From Blastopirellula sp. J2-11 (GTDB lineage Bacteria; Planctomycetota; Planctomycetia; Pirellulales; Pirellulaceae): DNA of 64,000 nucleotides. The position numbers were made by a program, and so were the translations under genes. Shown here piece by piece: positions 9,440-16,396 of this stretch. Numbering within the stretch: position 1 is the stretch's first letter; each line of letters begins with the position of its first letter. The stretch lies in contig NZ_CP097384.1 of assembly GCF_024584705.1 (NCBI RefSeq), positions 2,480,001 through 2,544,000 of the forward strand. The letters are read 5' to 3'. The notes below the pieces were generated by a model, which saw nothing but the letters and a program-made list of their open reading frames with translations, had not been told where the DNA came from and ran no database searches.

Positions 9440-9955
9440 TCAACTCGGCAATTGCCTCCACAGTTCGTAGAGTGATGGATCAAGGAAAACTGGATTGACG
9501 GATTCACCCAGGTATTTATTCCAATAGTAGCCGTCGCGAAATCTCGAAAGATTTGTCGGTTTGCCGATATCCCGCCACAGCGACTCTGAAATGATTGTGC
9601 CTTCTGGAACCCATGGTTCGCCGAATTCTTCAGATTCCTGTACGAAATCGTCGCGGCTGTATCCGTCGACTTCAATTCCAATCCGTGCGAATTCGAAATC
9701 GGGTGTATCCATCAGTCTTTTCGCAAAGGCAATTCCGCATTCAGATAGTTGTGTTGCGTGTTCGAACGACTTGATTCCGGTTAGCCCAAGTGATTTGGAC
9801 CAAAGCACGACCTGTTTCGGAGAATGCGTTGTCACATCCCACGAAATCGTCGTGCCGTCGGAGAGTGTTGTCGCGAAACCATTCCAAAAGGCAATCATTG
9901 ATTCAGTATGAGATTCATCCGCGACCTCGACGAAGAGTTCAAAGATGATGGCCAT
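9440..9955 (-). CDS. Integron cassette protein, unknown function (171 aa)
   Basis: Starts at ATG 9955, only 11 bases from the next attC, and ends 17 bases from the attC at 9333-9422. It begins MAIIFELFVEVADESHTESM, has no signal peptide or membrane segment, and is acidic with several Trp and Phe. No domain recognised. Size and composition resemble small immunity-type proteins often found in cassettes, but nothing specific supports that. Confidence 0.7.
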   Translation of the reverse strand: MAIIFELFVEVADESHTESMIAFWNGFATTLSDGTTISWDVTTHSPKQVVLWSKSLGLTGIKSFEHATQLSECGIAFAKRLMDTPDFEFARIGIEVDGYSRDDFVQESEEFGEPWVPEGTIISESLWRDIGKPTNLSRFRDGYYWNKYLGESVNPVFLDPSLYELWRQLPS

Positions 9956-9966
9956 GAATCTGTGCG

Positions 9967-10056
9967 GGATAACGGTACGCGTAACCGGGCACGCGCGAAA
10001 GATTTTCCATTTTCAAAACGCTAGCTCGCGTGCTCCGGTTCACGCGTTGGTTACCC
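9967..10056 (-). repeat. attC site
   Basis: Boxes GGATAAC (9967-9973) and GTTACCC (10050-10056). Arms AACCGGGCACGCG and CGCGTGCTCCGGTT are perfectly complementary except for the extra T. Loop is AT-rich. 90 bp. Confidence 0.87.
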
Positions 10057-10063
10057 GTCGCCG

Positions 10064-10576
10064 CTATGGTCTGCACCGACCGGCAGTACGCGTTTCCTTG
10101 TATTCCGGCCAACCGAAACGGCCTTCGTGTTCCTCCACAAAGAAAGCGCAGTTACGAGCCAAAAAGTTGAATGCAAATCCATTTTGTTCACGAATGTGAA
10201 TGAGCGCATCACGAATTGTATGGCCAAATAGTTCGGCTACGGACTCATCATCAAAGCCATTCTTGGGGGGCTTCCATTTTGGATCGTAGTGTTTCACATC
10301 GAGTTCGTAGTCGTCATCGAGATTCCAGTGCGGCATCGGCAGATAGTTGTGGCCAATCAATGATTGCCATTGACCATCCGACTGAGCGCGCGGCCGGCGG
10401 TCGAGAACCATAGAAAACCAACCGTTTTGCTCAAAAGAGAAGCCAGTCGCAATTAGGGACACTTTTCGGTCCGCATCACCCAACGCCCAGTCCCAATCCG
10501 GTTCATAGTTGTCCAGCCGATTCCAAACGTACTCTTGGATCTGGCACTGATCACGCAAAAGGTCGAGGGTTTTCAT
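10064..10576 (-). CDS. Integron cassette protein, unknown function (170 aa)
   Basis: Runs from ATG 10576 to a stop seven bases inside from the attC at 9967-10056. Trp-rich soluble protein, with an N-terminal half containing DWDWALGDAD and a C-terminal part with FAFNFLARNCAFFVEEHEGRFGWPEYK. No family recognised and no signal peptide. The snug fit between two attC sites supports it as a genuine cassette gene. Confidence 0.68.
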   Translation of the reverse strand: MKTLDLLRDQCQIQEYVWNRLDNYEPDWDWALGDADRKVSLIATGFSFEQNGWFSMVLDRRPRAQSDGQWQSLIGHNYLPMPHWNLDDDYELDVKHYDPKWKPPKNGFDDESVAELFGHTIRDALIHIREQNGFAFNFLARNCAFFVEEHEGRFGWPEYKETRTAGRCRP

Positions 10577-10604
10577 GTTGCGTTCGATGTAAATAGACTT
10601 TATC

Positions 10605-10694
10605 GGGTAACGACCACAATCACTGGGTTGCCGCCAGCGACGTAGATTCCATATTCAGGTCGGGCGGCAACTCCGGTGCATTGTTTTGTTAGCC
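10605..10694 (-). repeat. attC site
   Basis: Boxes GGGTAAC (10605-10611) and GTTAGCC (10688-10694). Arms GGGTTGCCGCC and GGCGGCAACTCC pair with one extra T. 90 bp. Confidence 0.87.
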
Positions 10695-10705
10695 AGCTTT
10701 ACGCG

Positions 10706-11569
10706 CTATCGCTTCTTTTTCCGTGACGCTGTCTTTCGAGTTTTCTTCGGTGCAGTTTCGTCGTCGGATTCGTCCCGCGTGAAGTAATCAGCGAAACGAC
10801 TCCAAATCAAATCATAACATTTGTAGGCGTCAGAATCTCCGTCTTCTTGAAGGACAACAGCGTCAAACTTCGCAAAGGTCTTGCAAAGATACTTGGCAGA
10901 ATTCGTGAACGTCTGCGGATCGGGCGGCAAATCTGGATCCCACGGTACTCGATGGCCCATGTGTAGCGGGTTGGAACATGGATAGAGGTTCATTCGCCAA
11001 ATGTGCTGCCACGTTGAGTGCACTGGAGCGCTGAATTGAGTAAACACCAAGTCATAGAATTGCTTCTCGCCGACCTCGATTGCCATATCGCGAATACTTG
11101 TCTCACTCCATGACCCCAGATTCACCGGAATGAGGAATCGATAACGCTCGGCATCCAAAAGCTTTTCTCGCGCTTCGATCATTTCAACCGCATGCGGATC
11201 GGGATCTGATTCTGCGGCGAGGCATTCGCGATACTTTTCGATTGCGATTTTTTCTTGGCCAAGACCGTATTCAATAAACTGCCGTGAACGTGGCTTCACG
11301 TCTTTGACAATCCAACAAAACGTGATGTAAACGTCGGCCATACACCGCAAGGCAACTGGCAGCAAATGCATGTTCCAAGCCAGCGGGCATTGGGCAATGG
11401 TCGTTGCAAGACTAAGTTGGCGTGCGAGGAGTCCGCCGACGACCTCGTTGACTTCCTTTTCGAAGATGTCAACGTCCCAGTCGTCCATCCGTTCTTGAAA
11501 GCTCTCACGAGCGCACTGGATGTACTCACCAATTGCATCTAACAGAAAGTCGTGGAATGAATCACTCAT
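10706..11569 (-). CDS. Integron cassette protein, DUF5677-like (287 aa)
   Basis: Second gene of a two-gene cassette: its ATG (11569) overlaps the stop of the upstream gene (11562-12290), so the two are probably translationally coupled. The segment RQLSLATTIAQCPLAWN followed by PVALRCMADVYITFCWIVKD and SRQFIEYGLGQEK looks like the DUF5677 family (an all-helical protein of unknown function), recognised from memory only. The C-terminus is a lysine/arginine-rich tail (KKTRKTASRKKKR), possibly nucleic-acid binding. No signal peptide. Confidence 0.72.
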   Translation of the reverse strand: MSDSFHDFLLDAIGEYIQCARESFQERMDDWDVDIFEKEVNEVVGGLLARQLSLATTIAQCPLAWNMHLLPVALRCMADVYITFCWIVKDVKPRSRQFIEYGLGQEKIAIEKYRECLAAESDPDPHAVEMIEAREKLLDAERYRFLIPVNLGSWSETSIRDMAIEVGEKQFYDLVFTQFSAPVHSTWQHIWRMNLYPCSNPLHMGHRVPWDPDLPPDPQTFTNSAKYLCKTFAKFDAVVLQEDGDSDAYKCYDLIWSRFADYFTRDESDDETAPKKTRKTASRKKKR

Positions 11570-12290
11570 ATTCGCAAGGCTCTAACCGATAACAAACGTT
11601 CCAGAATGATCGCTGCCAAGAAAAATCCGGTGCTTCGTCTGGACCTTTGCGGCACAATATCGTCTGGCCACATGTTGTTACGACAAAACCTGCTGCGTGT
11701 TGCGACTCTTCTGTTTCAGGGTAGTCAAAAACTGCGTTGAGATCAGGGATGTCCAATCCCTGTGCAACGAACATCTTTTCCGTTCGAAACTCCAATGCAA
11801 CAATTGTGGCTTGAATTACGAGCGCACGTTTGTCATGCCGGTGCGAACATTCCTGCAGGATGCCCTTGATCTCAAGAATGAGATCATCGGTCGGTTCGTC
11901 GATATCGGACGCAAGGTAGCGAAAGGGAAGACCATTCCACACCGCTGCCATTTCCGCAAAATGAGGCCGCAATTCACGCAACCATTTCGCGTTGCTATGA
12001 TCAGCTACAACCTGCTTCCGTTCCGACTCGGAACACGACATGTGCTCAGAGGGGAAATATGCCCGGAACGCCTTGTCGTCCTTACGAACACGTTTGATCG
12101 TGGCCTCGACGTCAACCGCCATCTCATAGGCGAGTTCAAGGACCTGTCGGTCGCCAAGTCGTTTGCCGACAAACGCGAGCCAAAACAGTTCCGGGAGACG
12201 CTCTACGTGCCAGCGGGTCTCCTGAAGCGGCATGTCAAACATAGGCGGGACGAGCATGCGTCCGCGACGTTGATGATCTTCCAATACCAT
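11562..12290 (-). CDS. Integron cassette protein, unknown function (242 aa)
   Basis: First gene of the two-gene cassette; 8-bp overlap with the DUF5677-like gene and no attC between them. ATG 12290 is the longest start; internal Met codons at 12257 and 12242 are also possible, and none has a strong ribosome binding site. Soluble and helical-looking, with segments WLAFVGKRLGDRQVLELAYEMAV-type helices in the first third and Cys-containing C-terminus. No family recognised. Co-occurrence with a DUF5677-like protein suggests a two-component function. Confidence 0.68.
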   Translation of the reverse strand: MVLEDHQRRGRMLVPPMFDMPLQETRWHVERLPELFWLAFVGKRLGDRQVLELAYEMAVDVEATIKRVRKDDKAFRAYFPSEHMSCSESERKQVVADHSNAKWLRELRPHFAEMAAVWNGLPFRYLASDIDEPTDDLILEIKGILQECSHRHDKRALVIQATIVALEFRTEKMFVAQGLDIPDLNAVFDYPETEESQHAAGFVVTTCGQTILCRKGPDEAPDFSWQRSFWNVCYRLEPCEYE

Positions 12291-12370
12291 CCTTGTTGCT
12301 CGCTATTCCGTGGTGAATGCACAATCAGAAGTAAGACACAATGTAAGAGGGCAGGTTCGGTCTCTCTGCT

Positions 12371-12459
12371 GGCTAACGTTGGTGTTCACGCGGTGGCGAC
12401 CCACGACATTGTTTCGCGAATAGACGTTGCCGCCACTCGCGTGCAACACATGGTTCGTC
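12371..12459 (-). repeat. attC site
   Basis: Boxes GGCTAAC (12371-12377) and GTTCGTC (12453-12459). Arms CACGCGGTGGCG and CGCCACTCGCGTG are complementary with one extra T on the right. 89 bp. It precedes the two-gene cassette; the right box is diverged from the array consensus GTTATCC. Confidence 0.82.
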
Positions 12460-12473
12460 GGCATTTCCCGCCA

Positions 12474-13001
12474 TCAGCGAAGATGTGCGAGTTGAGTATA
12501 GTGTTCCGTCGGTTTTGTGGTCATGAAGATGTTGGCCGACACGACGTTTGCGACGGCAACATTGACGACAACATGTTCATACCACCAGTTTCCAGTGTCG
12601 ATGCACGAGAAACGCCCATTGTATTCAATCGACGCCCAACAGTCTTGCGGAATCTCAATCAAGTGCTCTGGAGCGACGTAAGTGCCGGTCTTGTCAAAAA
12701 ATTGACGTACCGGCGCGCCGGTTTGATACCGATAAATCAATGTCGCGGAATTGTCGTGCAATTCGATTTCGGCATTGATGCAGCCGAATCGGTTGTTTTC
12801 ACAGGTCGTGGATACTTGGACGGCAATAGGTTCGGAAAATTCATTGCGTTCAGAGTACGCGACCGAGTGCCAGAGAAGTTTCGGAACCTCGTTGGGCAAT
12901 CGTAACGGCAAGCGTTTCGGGATTCGATTGCGTTTGGTGGCGAGTGGGCCGCCTCGCGACGATTTTGTCCACGATGTCGAGATTGTTTGCACTGCAATCA
13001 T
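12474..13001 (-). CDS. Integron cassette protein, unknown function (175 aa)
   Basis: The frame is open up to 13097, but those extra codons are the attC site itself, so ATG 13001 is chosen. N-terminal region is basic and proline-rich (KRNRIPKRLPLRLPNE). The middle is beta-rich with GCINAEIELHDNSATLIYRY and WASIEYNGRFSC; it ends TTKPTEHYTQLAHLR. No family recognised. The true start could be later. Confidence 0.58.
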   Translation of the reverse strand: MIAVQTISTSWTKSSRGGPLATKRNRIPKRLPLRLPNEVPKLLWHSVAYSERNEFSEPIAVQVSTTCENNRFGCINAEIELHDNSATLIYRYQTGAPVRQFFDKTGTYVAPEHLIEIPQDCWASIEYNGRFSCIDTGNWWYEHVVVNVAVANVVSANIFMTTKPTEHYTQLAHLR

Positions 13002-13017
13002 ACCGATTGGCTTTGGC

Positions 13018-13105
13018 GACGAACGTTGGCCGTCAGCGGGTACGGCCGATTGATTTTCAATCCTAAACGCCTGATGCCGTACTCCGTTGCACGGCATTGT
13101 TATTC
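13018..13105 (-). repeat. attC site
   Basis: Boxes GACGAAC (13018-13024) and GTTATTC (13099-13105). Arms CAGCGGGTACGGC and GCCGTACTCCGTTG pair with one G:T and one extra T. 88 bp. Confidence 0.82.
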
Positions 13106-13118
13106 GCCGTCTGCTGTG

Positions 13119-13460
13119 TCACCAAAACCGCCACCATGGCCTCGGGACAGGCAGAGGCGCCGGCGCGACGGCATCACACAAATGCGATGCATCTACGTCT
13201 GCCATCCGCTTCAGTATATCGGCATCCCGGCCGCGATAGTGAATGCACTCAAACTCTGCGCAAGATACGGTTTTGAGCATGCGTTCAATTTCGGATTCAT
13301 CGGACGGTTGCCGAGAGACGTAGCAGTGATGTGAACCGGACGTGTCGATGTCATACGTGAACAATTCCGGCGCTTCGACCATGGGGACGTCGCAGGACGT
13401 GCAGCAACCGTCTTCAACGTAGAAGTCGCCAGGAACGTTTTTGCGGTGCGGAATCGCCAT
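13119..13460 (-). CDS. Integron cassette protein, single-cluster ferredoxin-like (113 aa)
   Basis: Begins MAIPHRKNVPGDFYVEDG followed by CCTSCDVPMVEAPELF and, about 35 residues later, SCAEFECIHYRG. The spacing C-x2-C plus APELF and a distal Cys resembles small 4Fe-4S ferredoxins, in which an acidic region then an AP-x-x-F motif follow the cluster cysteines. It would be a soluble electron carrier. The C-terminus is a proline/tryptophan-rich tail. Cluster type is inferred from motif only; a non-redox role is possible. Confidence 0.7.
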   Translation of the reverse strand: MAIPHRKNVPGDFYVEDGCCTSCDVPMVEAPELFTYDIDTSGSHHCYVSRQPSDESEIERMLKTVSCAEFECIHYRGRDADILKRMADVDASHLCDAVAPAPLPVPRPWWRFW

Positions 13461-13527
13461 GTCGCATTGGAATCCGGGTCAAAGTAGCGGTCACTCAACC
13501 GCACAGAGGGTCGCAGCGTTTTCAGTC

Positions 13528-13569
13528 GGATAACGTCACCGGCGGCTCCCGTTCACCGCTTTGTTATTT
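13528..13569 (-). repeat. Shortened attC-like site
   Basis: GGATAAC (13528-13534) and GTTATTT (13563-13569) are present, and the right arm GGCGGCTCCCG keeps the extra T, but only 42 bp separate the outer edges and the left arm plus loop seen in the other sites are missing. It lies exactly where an attC is expected between two cassette genes, so it reads as a deletion derivative. Confidence 0.6.
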
Positions 13570-14130
13570 TGCGTTTTCGCGGATGTTCTCCAGTTCTTGT
13601 GACCAGAAACAATCTGGATGGGCTGCGGCGAGATCAATGCGGATGATTTCTTTGAGCAGCCATTGTTGCAAATCCGTTGGAACGTCGCCATCGAGGTAGG
13701 CATCCTCGCCGTGTTGTCGTTGGGTTTCGCGGACCAAGTGGCGGAACGCCAACAAGGTTTCCGCCAGTTGCGGAACGGACGAATTGATCAGTACGCGATG
13801 GAAATTGTAATCGTGGTTCAAATAGACAATTTGCCCATCGCAGGACTCGTCAATACAGAGTGGATCGCCGGAACCATTGGAGCCAACGACCCAATAGCGA
13901 TTGTATTCGGGCGCAAGTTGCCACAATTCGGCGAGGGTCTGGAGTGCGCCGTGATCTGGTACGCGGAAATCGAGAAACGGGGCGGCCGATTCGGGCAAGC
14001 CACTGGTTGTCAGAAACGTCTTCGATTCGTCGGGGATGGCAATATTGGCGAACGCATTCGGCGGAAACACGATAAGCGAGTCCGAATCGTCGTCGCACCA
14101 ACGTTCGCGGAATTCCTGTGAAGTCAGCAT
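13564..14130 (-). CDS. Integron cassette protein, SUKH-type (SMI1/KNR4-like) immunity protein candidate
   Basis: 188 residues from ATG 14130; the open frame to 14154 runs into the attC box. The N-terminus MLTSQEFRERW followed by PDESKTFLTTSGLPES and a central LAPEYNRYWVVGSNGSGDPLCIDE fits the SUKH superfamily (SUKH-4-like), whose members often neutralise secreted toxins in polymorphic toxin systems. No matching toxin gene is visible nearby, which is usual for orphan immunity genes in cassettes. The assignment is by motif impression; a housekeeping SMI1-like role is possible. Confidence 0.7.
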   Translation of the reverse strand: MLTSQEFRERWCDDDSDSLIVFPPNAFANIAIPDESKTFLTTSGLPESAAPFLDFRVPDHGALQTLAELWQLAPEYNRYWVVGSNGSGDPLCIDESCDGQIVYLNHDYNFHRVLINSSVPQLAETLLAFRHLVRETQRQHGEDAYLDGDVPTDLQQWLLKEIIRIDLAAAHPDCFWSQELENIRENAK

Positions 14131-14145
14131 CGGAATGCCTGGGCA

Positions 14146-14236
14146 AAATAACATCCAGGATCACCGGGTCGGCAATGATCGTAATGGTTTTAAAATCGGC
14201 CCGACCGCCGACTCCGTGTGCATCCGCTGGTTATCC
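14146..14236 (-). repeat. attC site
   Basis: Boxes AAATAAC (14146-14152) and GTTATCC (14230-14236). Arms CACCGGGTCGGC and GCCGACTCCGTGTG pair with one extra T. 91 bp. Confidence 0.87.
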
Positions 14237-14263
14237 CGCGATCTAATGTGATTAATTAGTGTC

Positions 14264-14656
14264 TCATTCTACTTTGTTGCCGCAACCTTTGCATCGGCAT
14301 TCTGATTTCCCACACCATACGCGATTTGTTTTGCATCGTAAGCAGGTTAGATCCGGATCGATCTGAGCGTGACACGATGGGGAAGATCAAAGGGGACGGG
14401 GGTCTTTTTTGGGGCTTTTCTTGTCCGCGACAGCACTCGAAAGCACCCGGCATGAAAACAATGACCCCCGTCCCCGTTTCTTCCGCGTTTCTTCCGTCCC
14501 CTTTACTTGAATGCGCCAGTAGGCTCCCGATGTATCGTTGACCACAAAAACATCGTCACCGATGTCGATTTCAGGCATGGCAACGTTGTATCCTCGGATG
14601 CAGAATTCGCTCATCACAGCGAGGTGGCCGGCTTTGCCAATGTATTGAGTTGCCAT
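14264..14656 (-). pseudogene. Broken cassette gene: PD-(D/E)XK nuclease-like start, interrupted by a short inverted-repeat element
   Basis: From ATG 14656 the frame reads a nuclease-like segment: GKAGHLAVMSEFCIRGYNV, then MPEIDIGDD and WRIQVK, which fits the D...(E/Q)-x-K core of PD-(D/E)XK folds. Right after QVK the DNA becomes the inverted-repeat element at 14389-14504, and translation stops at a TGA just past it (near 14387). Beyond the stop the same frame continues as a cysteine-rich tail, LTCLRCKTNRVWCGKSEC then RCKGCGNKVE, ending at TGA 14264-14266. That tail looks like a real zinc-ribbon. The gene is therefore probably split by the insertion, with the reading frame kept. Original length is unknown. 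Confidence 0.6.
14389..14504. mobile_element. Short inverted-repeat element (MITE/REPIN-like), 116 bp
   Basis: Ends are AAAGGGGACGG (14389-14399) and its exact complement CCGTCCCCTTT (14494-14504). A second nested pair, GGGGACGGGGGTC and GACCCCCGTCCCC (14392-14404 and 14463-14475), lies inside. It sits within a cassette gene. No coding capacity and no obvious target-site duplication. G-run palindromes of this type are usually moved by a transposase encoded elsewhere. Confidence 0.7.
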
Positions 14657-14676
14657 GTGTCTTCAGCCTTCGTTGC

Positions 14677-14767
14677 GGATAACGGCGGTCGTCACCGAGC
14701 ACGGAGAGACGACTTTCCATTTGTTAAACTACGCAAGCCGTGCTCCGGGTGCACGACATTGTTTTGC
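14677..14767 (-). repeat. attC site
   Basis: Boxes GGATAAC (14677-14683) and GTTTTGC (14761-14767). Arms CACCGAGCACGG and CCGTGCTCCGGGTG pair imperfectly with an extra T. 91 bp; the right box is diverged. Confidence 0.8.
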
Positions 14768-14781
14768 CACACATTCCACCT

Positions 14782-15345
14782 TCAAATGTTTGGAACGGTA
14801 AAGTACGCGGTTAACTTATCTCCCATATTTTGCGACGAAACAACCATATACCTTCGGCTTGGGAGAGTGCTCCGCATGCGCTGAACTTCAGCCGTCACCT
14901 GTTCCATTGACACTTTCAAGTCCCATTCGTTCTTACGGCACTCTTTTCGTTGCCGGTAGACGGTTTCAGCTGGAACATCCAAAAAGAACCCTGTGACGCC
15001 CGAAAAGTGACTCGAAAGTGCTTTCCGCACGACGTTTTCCATAGCGGGAAGGATTAGGTGATTGCCAATCAGCAGCAGCGATGCATTTCCGTCACCTCGC
15101 AAGTCAAGAATGCGATCACGAAACGCGCCTTTTACCGCCCGATCGTCAGCGGTCGAATCCAAAAACGTTGACCAACTTTGGTACAGGTACGGGTCGCCAT
15201 CTGCCTCGCCAACGTTTAGTTCGGTGTAAAGGTGCTTAATGACGGGGTCAAGTTCCACGGTTGTGAAATGGGTGTGATCGAGCCTGTCAAGGATGTAAGA
15301 TTTTCCAGCACCACTTACGCCACAAAGTAATCCGAGCTTCGACAT
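14782..15345 (-). CDS. Integron cassette protein, P-loop kinase-like (187 aa)
   Basis: From ATG 15345 the protein starts MSKLGLLCGVSGAGKSYI, a clean Walker A motif (GVSGAGKS, residues 9-16). FFLDVPAETVYRQRKECR near residue 130 resembles the lid/adenine-binding arginine region of zeta-toxin-like or AAA_33 nucleotide and small-molecule kinases. Length fits a minimal single-domain kinase. The substrate cannot be read; candidates are a metabolite, antibiotic or RNA-end kinase. The extra open frame to 15372 overlaps the attC and is not used. No signal peptide, so cytoplasmic. Confidence 0.78.
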   Translation of the reverse strand: MSKLGLLCGVSGAGKSYILDRLDHTHFTTVELDPVIKHLYTELNVGEADGDPYLYQSWSTFLDSTADDRAVKGAFRDRILDLRGDGNASLLLIGNHLILPAMENVVRKALSSHFSGVTGFFLDVPAETVYRQRKECRKNEWDLKVSMEQVTAEVQRMRSTLPSRRYMVVSSQNMGDKLTAYFTVPNI

Positions 15346-15360
15346 GAGTTTATTTGATGG

Positions 15361-15451
15361 GCAGAACGACAACGATCACCGGGCCGCGGCAATCGACATT
15401 GATTTCAGAAACCGCGCGGCCCGCGGCTCCGTGTGCATCGTATTGTTATCC
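15361..15451 (-). repeat. attC site of the first cassette
   Basis: Boxes GCAGAAC (15361-15367, diverged) and GTTATCC (15445-15451). Arms CACCGGGCCGCG and CGCGGCTCCGTGTG pair with an extra T. 91 bp. It belongs to the cassette nearest the integrase remnant. Confidence 0.85.
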
Positions 15452-15480
15452 GACGATTTGTGGGTCGATTCGTTTGTACG

Positions 15481-15780
15481 CTACCCGTGTTCACTGTAGG
15501 TCATCGTAATAATTTCGTCGGCACCATCTTTGGTTCTGTCAGTTGCCGTATATCGGTGTTTCATGGCAGCCTTAATTGCGGCAAGCCGTTCCTTCGCATC
15601 CGTGATACTAAGAGCGTCCTTCATTCCAACCGGTGAGGTTGTGTTGAGAAAAAGCCCGATTACCCCACCCTCAGTCATGGTCATTGCAGTTCCGTAATAC
15701 TGTCTTTCAAGCGGGTCACTCGATTCGTTGGACGCTTCCAACCCGTCAAGGAAGCCGCCTGTAAACCGGAATTTCAGCAT
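15481..15780 (-). CDS. Integron cassette protein, unknown function, first cassette (99 aa)
   Basis: Starts MLKFRFTGGFLDGLEASNE and contains a compact beta-rich core (MTMTEGGVIGLFLNTTSP) followed by a helix (DAKERLAAIKAAMKHRY) and a final strand. It looks like a small single-domain soluble protein; no named family is recognised. It is the cassette nearest the putative attI, so in a working integron it would be the most recently captured and best expressed one. Confidence 0.65.
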   Translation of the reverse strand: MLKFRFTGGFLDGLEASNESSDPLERQYYGTAMTMTEGGVIGLFLNTTSPVGMKDALSITDAKERLAAIKAAMKHRYTATDRTKDGADEIITMTYSEHG

Positions 15781-15880
15781 GTCGTGATCCTGTGGTTGAG
15801 TGGCAATGTGTAGGGTTTGAATTGAGCGGTTGTGTGGAGGATGGATTCAGTCGGATTACTAGTGTTTATTCAGAACCTTT

Positions 15881-15906
15881 CCGAATAACGTACGCACGTT
15901 ATTCGG
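15881..15906 (-). other. Candidate attI core: palindrome at the 3' end of the integrase remnant
   Basis: CCGAATAACGT (15881-15891) and its exact complement ACGTTATTCGG (15896-15906) form an 11-bp stem with a 4-base loop. It contains GTTATTC/GAATAAC, like the attC outer boxes, and the integrase stop codon (15899-15901). In this reversed layout attI is expected exactly here, between the integrase 3' end and the first cassette. It could instead be a terminator, though there is no T-run. Confidence 0.5.
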
Positions 15907-16396
15907 ATTCCAGGCTGTCGAAATCAGCCGGGCTGCGGACGCCACGGCCTCCCTGATTTAAAATATGATTAAATATCATCATCGTACTAATGTCAATATA
16001 ATCAAGGAGTTCCTGTACCGTGTGGATGTCATAGCCCGCCTCGATCAGATGGGTTGCGAACGAGTGACGGAATGGATGAGCTGTCACTCGTTTCGTGATA
16101 TGCGCTCGACGGGTCGCTGCGGATATGGCCTTCGATAGGGTGGATTCGTGCAGGTAATGACGCCGCCGAATACGACTGCGAGGATCAACGCTCAATCCAG
16201 CGTCGGGAAAAACGTACTTCCAGCGAAAATCGAAGGCCACCTGTGGAGATTTACGCTCAAAGGCATAGTGCAGTTCGACGCGGTCGAGCGGCTGCTTGAG
16301 CACATGCTCATAGAGGAACAGGATCGCGGGGAGCACCTGGTTCTGTGTCGACGGCGGGGTGGCCGTGGTGGAATCATTCTTGATTCTGTGTGCCAC
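15899..16396 (-). pseudogene. intI: Integron integrase remnant (IntI), inactivated
   Basis: The last 120 residues are unmistakably IntI: YVFPDAGLSVDPRSRIRRRH, then HPFRHSFATHLIEAGYD, TVQELL and GGRGVRSP. The N-terminal STQNQVLPAILFLYEHVL also matches IntI, but it is followed directly by the ERKSP region, so about 110-120 residues holding the first catalytic Arg and the Lys are gone. Further, the second catalytic His is Tyr (LLDYIDIST instead of LLGHxDxST) and the nucleophile Tyr is Phe (MIFNHIL instead of MIYTHVL). The first roughly 90 residues of IntI are absent too; the frame opens with a GTG at 16396. It reads in the same direction as the cassettes, the reversed arrangement reported for some planctomycete integrons. 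Confidence 0.9.

Noticed and set aside
11697-12905. Long plus-strand open frame (402 codons) across the integron
   Set aside because: It is antisense to cassette genes, runs straight through an attC site and has no recognisable motif; all neighbouring cassette genes are on the minus strand.
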